Source: Flavobacteriales bacterium (GTDB taxonomy: Bacteria; Bacteroidota; Bacteroidia; Flavobacteriales; BACL11). From it: a DNA stretch of 5,368 nucleotides. A program made the translations under genes and the position numbers. Under the pieces are notes generated by a model that was given only the letters and a program-made list of their open reading frames with translations, did no database searches and was not told the origin of the DNA. Each line of letters begins with the position of its first letter. Positions within the stretch are counted from its first letter, which is position 1. The DNA lies in NCBI GenBank assembly GCA_018695965.1, contig JABHQB010000145.1, forward strand, positions 1 to 5,368, given 5' to 3'. Positions 1 to 5,368 of the stretch are shown here, in pieces.

Positions 1-660
1 AAAGAAATAAAAAATGCAAAAGCAAATAAGCAGGATTACAGGCTGCAAATGGGAGATTTGATATCAATTCAAATTAACACAACTACAGAGCAGCAGCATG
101 ATTTTTTTAATAAGGAAAATTTAGCAAATTCTCAATTAATGATGCAAAACCCTTATCTCTATGGTTATATTATTAAAGAGGATGGAAATCTTGATTTACC
201 TTCATTTGGTAAGGTAAGGGCAGAAGGATTTACTTTACAAGAGTTAGAGAATGTAATAAGAAAAATTGCAGAATCTTACTTTGAAAGTCCAATTGTAAAA
301 TTAAATATTATCAACTTTAAAATTAGCATACTTGGAGAGGTAAATAATCCAGGAACATTTAAGATTATTGATCCTGAAGTAAATATACTTTACGCTTTAA
401 GTTTATCTGGTGATATGACTCAATTTGGAAACAGAAGAAAAGTTAAAGTTATCAGAAACGAAAATGAATTGAACAGAGTTTTTTATGTTGATTTAACTAA
501 AAAGGGAGTATTGAATAATGCTGATTTTATGCTACAACCTCATGATATTATTTATGTTTCACCACTTAGAAAAAAATTCTATGCCTTTAATAATATAAGT
601 AATATAGTATCAATGTCATTATCAGCAGTTACATTGTTTATATTAATCAATAATAATTAA
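1..660 (+). CDS. wza: Wza-type polysaccharide export protein, 5' end cut by the window
   Basis: This is an outer-membrane (or periplasm-facing) polysaccharide export protein that would form the exit channel working with the Wzc-like protein encoded next. The frame is open to base 1 and reads YRLQMGDLISIQI across the ATG at 49. That is the usual YxLxxGDxLxI entry of the Poly_export domain, so the ATG at 49 is internal and the real start, with any signal peptide or lipobox, lies upstream. About 219 residues are visible. The Poly_export region covers roughly bases 35-310. A SLBB-type beta-grasp domain follows from about 319 to 490, opening with KISILGEVNNPGTF. A hydrophobic segment near the C terminus (about 595-650, ISNIVSMSLSAVTLFILI) could be a membrane helix, as in other Bacteroidota members. 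The family call is firm; the symbol is by family resemblance only. Confidence 0.9.
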   Translation, partial: KEIKNAKANKQDYRLQMGDLISIQINTTTEQQHDFFNKENLANSQLMMQNPYLYGYIIKEDGNLDLPSFGKVRAEGFTLQELENVIRKIAESYFESPIVKLNIINFKISILGEVNNPGTFKIIDPEVNILYALSLSGDMTQFGNRRKVKVIRNENELNRVFYVDLTKKGVLNNADFMLQPHDIIYVSPLRKKFYAFNNISNIVSMSLSAVTLFILINNN

Positions 661-664
661 GAAA

Positions 665-3007
665 ATGGCAAATCAATTAGATGAAATAATAGATTTTAGA
701 CAGTTTTTTTTTAAGGTAATTAAGAATTGGCCACTCTTTGTTATGGCTTTATTGCTTGCTTTTTCTCTCGCTTTTGCTTACAATAGATATACGCATGAGC
801 TTTATAGTGTGGAAACTTCTATCATTATTAAAGAAGACAGTGCTATGCCAACTGCTTCTGATTTGTTGTACGATAACATGTCTTCAAATAATGTAAGTTT
901 AGAAAACAAAGAGTTAATGTTAAAATCATACCCTTTAGTTCATAAAACTTTAAAAGATTTAAGATTTAATATTGAATATTGTATTGTTGGAAATATTAAA
1001 GTTTCAGAAACATTTCATGCTCCAATACTTTTAAATTGTAATTCTACTGAGAAACTTTCTGGAAAATCAATTGAGATAGAAATCCTTAATGAAAATAGTT
1101 TTCTAATGATAGATGAAGAGACTGGTGAAAAAAGGACTTGTAATTTTGATGAAGAATTTATTTTTCATGATTCTAAAATGAGTGTAAGTATTAATACTAA
1201 TTTTCAATTTGATACTGAAATGGAACTTCCTAAGTCAGTTGTTAAATTTTATAACTTAAAATATCTTACTCAATCTTATCAAAAGAAGATAATTACATCA
1301 CAAAAGGATAGAGAATCTACAGTTTTAAATATTTCTATTTTATCAGAAGATCAGTTAAAGGGAGTTACATTCTTAAATCAACTTACTTATAACTACATAC
1401 AAAAGGAAATTGAAGAGAAGAATACAGCGTCAAAAAATACTGTGAAATTCATAAATGATCAGCTTATTGAAATGAGTGATTCGTTAGCTCTTATTGAACA
1501 GCAAATTCAGGAATTTAGGAATGATAATCAAGTAATTGATTTGAGTTTAAAGTCTCAAAGTATATATTCAAATATTGTAACACTAGAAACTGAATTAGCA
1601 AAGAGTAAAACTATAAATAACTATTATGACTACTTATCAGGGTACTTACTAAAAGGATCTAACCTGGAAGGAATTAGTGTTCCCACCTCTTTTGATGTTA
1701 ATGATGTTTCTTTAAACTCTCTAATAAAACAATTAGTTGAAATTCAGATTAAAAAGAACATATTAATTGATGGTGGGCAAGTAAATAATCCTGCAATTCC
1801 ACAATACAAAAGGCAAACAAAACAGCTAGTTTTAAATTTAAAAGAAGCTATAACAACTTCAAAAAGTGCAAATAATTTATTGATTACTGATTATAAAGCT
1901 AGAATAAGCAAGATGGAAAGTTCTTTAGGAAATATTCCTCAAGTTGAAAGGGAACTTTTCAGTATAGAGAGATTACAGTCAATCAGTGAGAATATTTATA
2001 TTTTCTTATTAAAGAAAAGGGCAGAAGCTAAAATTACCTCATCTTCTAATGTTTCTGATAGTCATGTGCTTGAACCTGCAATGTATTTTAAGAAAAACCC
2101 AGTTAGGCCAGATAAAAATATGAGTTACTTGATAGCTGTACTTTGTGGTCTTCTATTGCCAATGGCGTTCATGTTCTTTTCTGAGTTAATAAAAGACACT
2201 ATTATTACGCGAACTGATTTAGAGAAATCTACTACAATTCCTATTTTAGGTATGATTGGGGGGAATGATAGTGCTTATAATTTACTCTCTAAGCAAAGTC
2301 CAAAATCTCCTGTTTTTGAGGGATTCAGAGCTTTACGGTCTAATTTAAATTTCTTTAACACTAATACTGATAAGAAAGTTTATCTAGTTACTTCATCAAT
2401 TAGTGGTGAGGGGAAAACATATATTGCTGCAAACTTAGCGATTGTTTATGCGAAATCGGGTAAAAAAACTTTAGTAATTGGAGCCGATTTAAGAAGGCCA
2501 CGACTGTATACTGATTTTTCTTTGAAGAATGATTTAGGAATGACTAGTCATATATTTGGTGACAAGTCATTAAATGAGGTGATTATAAAATCTGATGTTG
2601 AAAATTTAGATATTTTAATTTCAGGCCCTGTACCAGCTAATCCTTCTGATGCTTTACTTAATGAAAAATTCAAGATAATGCTAGCTACGTTAAAAGAACA
2701 ATATGATATTATTATCTTGGATACTCCTCCTTTAGGATTGGTTGCGGATGCTTTAACTTTAATGCAATATTCTGATATTAATTTGTATGTGGTAAGACAG
2801 AATTATTCTCAAAAAGGTATTTTATCATATGTAAATGATTTGTTTATTAAAAATAGAGTAGGAGATATGCAAATTGTATTTAATGATGTTAAAGAAGGGA
2901 GTGGTGCTTATGGATACGGATATGGCTACGGCTACGGCTACGGATACGGCTACGGATACGGCTATACTACTAATTCAGAGTATTTTGCTGATAGCGAAAA
3001 GAAATAA
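665..3007 (+). CDS. wzc: Wzc-type polysaccharide co-polymerase and tyrosine autokinase (BY-kinase)
   Basis: This inner-membrane protein of 780 residues should control polymer length and export by cycles of tyrosine autophosphorylation, together with the upstream Wza-like channel. The order is: a Wzz-type N terminus with a first membrane helix at about residues 19-39; a large periplasmic part with a predicted coiled coil near 255-295; a GNVR-like stretch around 424-455 (VERELFSIERLQ); a proline-containing segment; and a second helix at about 486-508. The cytoplasmic kinase has the EX2RX2R oligomerisation motif (EGFRALR, 552-558), Walker A SGEGKT (580-585, K584), Walker A' with D608 (GADLRRPR) and Walker B ending in D686 (IIILDTPP). 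The tail holds eleven tyrosines, ten of them in a strict Gly-Tyr repeat (749-767). All key residues are present, so it should be active. The start lies 4 nt after the previous stop in A-rich sequence with no Shine-Dalgarno. No Wzb-type phosphatase gene is in the window. Confidence 0.95.
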   Translation: MANQLDEIIDFRQFFFKVIKNWPLFVMALLLAFSLAFAYNRYTHELYSVETSIIIKEDSAMPTASDLLYDNMSSNNVSLENKELMLKSYPLVHKTLKDLRFNIEYCIVGNIKVSETFHAPILLNCNSTEKLSGKSIEIEILNENSFLMIDEETGEKRTCNFDEEFIFHDSKMSVSINTNFQFDTEMELPKSVVKFYNLKYLTQSYQKKIITSQKDRESTVLNISILSEDQLKGVTFLNQLTYNYIQKEIEEKNTASKNTVKFINDQLIEMSDSLALIEQQIQEFRNDNQVIDLSLKSQSIYSNIVTLETELAKSKTINNYYDYLSGYLLKGSNLEGISVPTSFDVNDVSLNSLIKQLVEIQIKKNILIDGGQVNNPAIPQYKRQTKQLVLNLKEAITTSKSANNLLITDYKARISKMESSLGNIPQVERELFSIERLQSISENIYIFLLKKRAEAKITSSSNVSDSHVLEPAMYFKKNPVRPDKNMSYLIAVLCGLLLPMAFMFFSELIKDTIITRTDLEKSTTIPILGMIGGNDSAYNLLSKQSPKSPVFEGFRALRSNLNFFNTNTDKKVYLVTSSISGEGKTYIAANLAIVYAKSGKKTLVIGADLRRPRLYTDFSLKNDLGMTSHIFGDKSLNEVIIKSDVENLDILISGPVPANPSDALLNEKFKIMLATLKEQYDIIILDTPPLGLVADALTLMQYSDINLYVVRQNYSQKGILSYVNDLFIKNRVGDMQIVFNDVKEGSGAYGYGYGYGYGYGYGYGYGYTTNSEYFADSEKK
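704..712 (+). repeat. Run of nine T near the start of the kinase gene
   Basis: Nine consecutive T encode Phe14-Phe16 just before the first membrane helix. Other A or T runs noticed in the window reach about seven. A one-base slip here would stop production of the kinase early in the reading frame. Whether it varies in cells cannot be told from one sequence. Confidence 0.5.
2909..2965 (+). repeat. Hexanucleotide repeat (GGM TAY) encoding the Gly-Tyr tail
   Basis: One TAT codon is followed by nine GGM-TAY hexamers, mainly GGCTAC and GGATAC, including a tandem GGATACGGCTAC pair from 2942. It encodes Y(GY)9, the phosphoacceptor tail of the tyrosine kinase. The tract is about 53% GC (30 of 57 bases), far above its AT-rich surroundings, and uses TAC for seven of ten tyrosines although the rest of the gene favours TAT. 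Units are 6 bp, so gain or loss would change the number of tyrosines without breaking the frame. Confidence 0.9.
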
Positions 3008-3009
3008 CA

Positions 3010-3885
3010 ATGAAAAGTAAATATATTAATCCAAAAATCATTGCAGAAATAGGTTGCAACCATAAAGGAAAAATGGATATAGCAAAGCAGTTATTGAAAG
3101 TTGCTTCAGTAAGTGGAGTTGAAGTCGCTAAATTTCAAAAAAGAAATAATATAGAATTATTGACAGAGGAGCAATATAATGCTCCTCACCCTAACCCTAT
3201 AAATTCTTATGGAGATACTTATGGATCTCATAGAGAATTTTTGGAGTTTGATGTGAATCAACATAGAGAGTTAAAAGAATATGCTGAAAGTTTAGGACTT
3301 ATGTACTCAACTTCTGTTTGGGATACTACTTCTGCAAAGGAAATATCTAGTCTAAACCCTGAATTAATAAAGGTTCCTTCAGCATGTAACAATCATTTTG
3401 ATATGTTAAAGGTTTTAAGAGATGATTATAAAGGAGAAGTTCATATTTCATTTGGAATGACCACTAAAGATGAGGAAGAGCAAATCGTTTCATTCTTTGA
3501 AGAAACAAATCAAGCTAATAGATTAGTGCTTTATTCTTGTACTTCTGGGTATCCTGTTCCTTTTGAGGATGTTTGTATGTTGGAAATCGTCAGAATTAAA
3601 GAGAAGTTTGAAGATAGAGTTAAAGCAATTGGTTTTTCTGGACATCATTTAGGAATTGCGGTTGATGTTGCAGCATATACACTTGGAGCTGAATGGGTTG
3701 AACGACATTTTACTTTAGATAGAACTTGGAAAGGAACGGATCATTCAGCATCCTTAGAACCTACAGGACTTAGAAAGTTAGCTAGAGATTTAAAAGCTAC
3801 ACATAAAGCATTAACTTACAAACAATCAGACATTTTAGGGGTTGAACAAGTTCAAAGAGATAAACTGAAATACAGAAAAAAATAA
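3010..3885 (+). CDS. neuB: Nonulosonic acid (sialic acid/KDN) synthase, NeuB family, lacking the SAF domain; probably the 9-phosphate type
   Basis: This cytoplasmic TIM-barrel enzyme condenses phosphoenolpyruvate with a mannose-type sugar to give a nine-carbon 2-keto acid. Family motifs appear in order: AEIGCNHKG (12-20), AKFQ with K41, KVPSACNN (121-128), ISFGMTT (146-152), SCTSGYPVPFED (176-187), and SGHHLG (210-215) with probable metal ligand H212. Next come ERHFTLDRTWKGTDHSASLEP (231-251) with H233 and D244. The SGH (not SDH) and TLDxTWKGxDHSASLEP patterns match, from memory, animal NANS, which uses 6-phosphorylated substrates; classical NeuB has SDHT and GPDHKASLEP. The protein ends at 291 residues, straight after the barrel, whereas NeuB and NANS run to about 340-360 with a SAF domain. 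The start is 2 nt after the kinase stop, and the stop overlaps the next start. N-acetylneuraminate-9-phosphate or KDN-9-phosphate synthase are both possible. Confidence 0.88.
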   Translation: MKSKYINPKIIAEIGCNHKGKMDIAKQLLKVASVSGVEVAKFQKRNNIELLTEEQYNAPHPNPINSYGDTYGSHREFLEFDVNQHRELKEYAESLGLMYSTSVWDTTSAKEISSLNPELIKVPSACNNHFDMLKVLRDDYKGEVHISFGMTTKDEEEQIVSFFEETNQANRLVLYSCTSGYPVPFEDVCMLEIVRIKEKFEDRVKAIGFSGHHLGIAVDVAAYTLGAEWVERHFTLDRTWKGTDHSASLEPTGLRKLARDLKATHKALTYKQSDILGVEQVQRDKLKYRKK

Positions 3886-3887
3886 TG
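3883..3887 (+). promoter_or_regulatory. TAATG stop/start overlap coupling synthase and cytidylyltransferase
   Basis: The TAA stop of the synthase shares its last A with the ATG of the next gene. With no clear Shine-Dalgarno upstream (the preceding bases are a run of seven A), reinitiation by terminating ribosomes is a likely way the second protein is started. That would keep two consecutive pathway enzymes in step. Confidence 0.7.
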
Positions 3888-5024
3888 AGTGTAATTGCAT
3901 TTATTCCTGCAAGAGGAGGTAGTAAATCTATTCCAGAAAAAAACATAAAGTCTTTCTGTGGTAAGCCTCTCATATTCTGGAATTTACAAGAATTACAAAA
4001 CTCAAATGCAGACAATATTGTTGTTGCAACAGATTCTGAAAAAATTAAGAATATTGTAAACTCATTTAACTTTTCAAAAGTAAGTGTTTATGATAGGAGC
4101 AATGAGAACTCTCAAGATATTTCTTCTACTGAATCTGTAATGTTAGAATATATAAATAGCAAAAGTCTATCAGACACTGACACTTTTATGTTGGTGCAAG
4201 CTACTTCTCCATTTACTCAGAAGAATCATTTTAATGAAGCTTTAGAATTATTTGAAAAACATGATGCTGTTCTGAGTTGTTGTGAGTCAAAAAGATTTTC
4301 TTGGAGAGATGGAAAATCCCTGAATTATGATATTTACAACAGACCAAGAAGACAAGATTTTGAAGGTACTTTAATTGAAAATGGAGCTTTTTATATTTCT
4401 TCAGTTTCAGATATTAAAAAGACAAAAAACAGAATTTCAGGAGATATTGCTACTTATAAAATGCCAGAATTTACTTATACTGAAATTGATGAGCCAGAAG
4501 ATTGGATTGTTGCTGAATCATTAATGAAAAAGTTTATTTTGAAAGATAAAACCCCAGACTTTTCAAAGATTAAAATCTTCTTGTCTGATGTAGATGGAGT
4601 ATTGACAGATGCGGGAATGTACTATACAGAGAATGGAGATGAGTTTAAAAAGTTCTGTACATATGATGGAATGGGGTTTCAGCTATTACAAAAAACAGGT
4701 GTTAAAGTAGGAATACTTACAACAGAAGATAGAGAGTTAAATAGAAGAAGAGCTAAGAAACTTGGTTTGGATTTTGATTTTCATGGTGCAAAGGATAAAT
4801 TACAAATTGTAAAGGATTTGTGTGCAAAGGAAAATGTTTCCTTAGATGAAATTGCATATATTGGTGATGATGTGAATTGTTTTGAACTCCTTTCAAATGC
4901 AGGGGTTTCTGCTTGCCCTATGAATGCAGTTTCTAAAATTAAATCTATTCCAAATATTATTCAACTACAAAAGAATGGAGGTGATGGTGTTGTTAGAGAG
5001 TTTGTGGAAATAATACTTTCATAA
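3885..5024 (+). CDS. neuA: Bifunctional CMP-nonulosonate synthetase / KdsC-like HAD phosphatase (CMAS-like fusion)
   Basis: Residues 1 to about 215 are a NeuA-type cytidylyltransferase that would activate a nonulosonic acid with CTP. Motifs are the nucleotide-binding IPARGGSKSIPEKN (7-20), QATSPF (105-110), RPRRQD (153-158), ENGAFYI (165-171) and EIDEPEDW (200-207) with metal-binding D202. Residues from about 228 to 379 are a HAD C0-type phosphatase: motif I DVDGVLTD (235-242, nucleophile D235), motif II T279, motif III K305, motif IV GDD (327-329), and a GGDGVVREFVE tail (365-375). E281 sits where KdsC has the Arg of ITGR, which argues for a nine-carbon phosphate substrate and not KDO-8-phosphate. 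The two-domain order and the RPRRQD...ENG segment recall animal CMAS. All HAD catalytic residues seem present, so the phosphatase half is probably active. The product feeds a glycosyltransferase outside the window. The exact sugar is not settled. Confidence 0.92.
   Translation: MSVIAFIPARGGSKSIPEKNIKSFCGKPLIFWNLQELQNSNADNIVVATDSEKIKNIVNSFNFSKVSVYDRSNENSQDISSTESVMLEYINSKSLSDTDTFMLVQATSPFTQKNHFNEALELFEKHDAVLSCCESKRFSWRDGKSLNYDIYNRPRRQDFEGTLIENGAFYISSVSDIKKTKNRISGDIATYKMPEFTYTEIDEPEDWIVAESLMKKFILKDKTPDFSKIKIFLSDVDGVLTDAGMYYTENGDEFKKFCTYDGMGFQLLQKTGVKVGILTTEDRELNRRRAKKLGLDFDFHGAKDKLQIVKDLCAKENVSLDEIAYIGDDVNCFELLSNAGVSACPMNAVSKIKSIPNIIQLQKNGGDGVVREFVEIILS
4566..5021 (+). other. HAD (KdsC-like) phosphatase domain of the fusion protein
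   Basis: This marks the C-terminal domain (about residues 228-379) inside the fusion gene. It has the full HAD set: DVD nucleophile/acid pair (D235, D237), T279, K305 and D328/D329. It has no large cap domain, as in KdsC, whose members act as tetramers with neighbouring subunits covering the active site. Its likely job is to remove the 9-phosphate from the synthase product before CMP transfer by the N-terminal half. The domain boundary is approximate. Confidence 0.82.
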
Positions 5025-5025
5025 A

Positions 5026-5368
5026 ATGAAATTTTGGAGGGATATAAAGGATTTTATACTTTCTTATTATTATCCCAAAAACCAATATTTTTTAGTTTCT
5101 TTTCCTAAAACTGGTCGTACTTGGCTTGATTACATGCTAAAACAAATGGTTAAGCAAAGTAAACATCCACTAAAAAACAATGAAAATTTTATATTTAACG
5201 AACATGATAATTCTGAGATAATTATTGAAAATGGAACAAGAAACAACCCTCTTGATGTTTTTAAATTTACTTCTAGAGATAGATACAGGAGAGGAAAGGT
5301 TTTATTTTTGGTAAGAGATCCTAGAGATGTTGTTGTTTCACATTTTCATCAGGTAACAAAAAGATCGA
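5026..5368 (+). CDS. PAPS-dependent sulfotransferase, 3' end cut by the window
   Basis: The first 114 codons of a sulfotransferase of the Sulfotransfer_1 type are visible; the gene continues past the window. Such enzymes move sulfate from PAPS to a hydroxyl (or amine) of an acceptor. The 5'-phosphosulfate loop is SFPKTGRTW (25-33, K28), and the 3'-phosphate site is RDPRDVVVS (97-105, R97 and S105). H60 in NEHD is a candidate catalytic base, placed between the two as in the family; this is tentative. There is no signal peptide or membrane helix at the start, so it is probably cytoplasmic or peripheral. The ATG follows the previous stop by 1 nt without a visible Shine-Dalgarno, so it belongs to the same operon. 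The likely acceptor is the exported glycan or its lipid-linked precursor, but the sequence does not show which sugar. Confidence 0.9.
   Translation, partial: MKFWRDIKDFILSYYYPKNQYFLVSFPKTGRTWLDYMLKQMVKQSKHPLKNNENFIFNEHDNSEIIIENGTRNNPLDVFKFTSRDRYRRGKVLFLVRDPRDVVVSHFHQVTKRS

Noticed and set aside
49..51. ATG at 49 as the start of the export gene
   Set aside because: The frame is open to base 1, and the residues before this Met (YRLQ) complete the conserved entry to the Poly_export domain, so the Met is internal and the gene is cut by the window edge.
661..664. Promoter or terminator between genes
   Set aside because: The gaps are 4, 2 and 1 nt plus one overlap. There is no room for a separate promoter or a hairpin terminator, and none is seen around the junctions.
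2920..2965. The GGMTAY tract as a CRISPR-like, binding-site or recombination repeat
   Set aside because: The units are contiguous, in frame, without spacers, and encode the expected tyrosine-rich tail of a BY-kinase; no extra DNA function needs to be assumed.
3797..4015. 72-residue open frame on the minus strand
   Set aside because: It lies across the end of the synthase and the start of the fusion gene, both strongly supported on the + strand, and its translation shows no recognisable domain; it is a shadow frame.
4520..4570. Possible frameshift or misjoin between two separate genes (neuA and a phosphatase) in the fusion
   Set aside because: The frame runs unbroken through the linker with ordinary codon use, and no stop or new start context is seen. 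NeuA-HAD fusions are known in animal CMAS, so a true fusion is the simpler reading.
3885..5024. KdsB/KdsC (KDO pathway) identity for the fusion
   Set aside because: The N-terminal half has NeuA-type RPRRQD and ENGAFYI motifs, the partner synthase is of the NeuB and not the KdsA family, and the KdsC arginine is replaced by Glu281.

Overview
The window is one stretch of tightly packed genes, all on the + strand, from a surface-polysaccharide (capsule or exopolysaccharide) locus. The DNA is AT-rich (roughly 30% GC by eye). Starts are ATG in A-rich contexts without clear Shine-Dalgarno sequences, and the export/kinase pair is of the type usual in Bacteroidota. A flavobacterium-like or other AT-rich member of the Bacteroidota is the best guess; the lineage is inference.

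Layout: (1) 1-660, the 3' part of a Wza-type outer-membrane polysaccharide export protein whose start lies upstream of the window. (2) 665-3007, a complete Wzc-type co-polymerase/tyrosine autokinase ending in an alternating Gly-Tyr tail encoded by a GC-richer hexanucleotide repeat. (3) 3010-3885, a NeuB-family nonulosonic acid synthase that stops right after the TIM barrel and lacks the usual C-terminal SAF (antifreeze-like) domain. (4) 3885-5024, a fusion of a CMP-nonulosonate synthetase with a KdsC-like HAD phosphatase. (5) 5026 to the window end, the 5' part of a PAPS-dependent sulfotransferase. Gaps between genes are 4, 2, -1 and 1 nt, so this is almost certainly one transcript. No promoter or terminator is visible inside it, and no gene-free stretch is longer than a few bases.

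How they fit: Wza and Wzc form the trans-envelope export machine and control chain length. The synthase condenses phosphoenolpyruvate with a hexose derivative. The fusion protein can remove a 9-phosphate and activate the free sugar with CTP, giving a CMP-nonulosonate donor for glycosyltransferases that must lie outside the window. The sulfotransferase could add sulfate to the glycan.

The main point of interest is that the synthase and the fusion enzyme carry motifs resembling the animal enzymes NANS and CMAS (the 9-phosphate route) more than classical bacterial NeuB/NeuA. The missing SAF domain and the absence of a neuC-like gene in the window make KDN (the non-aminated sialic acid, made from mannose-6-phosphate) a plausible product. 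That last step is inference.
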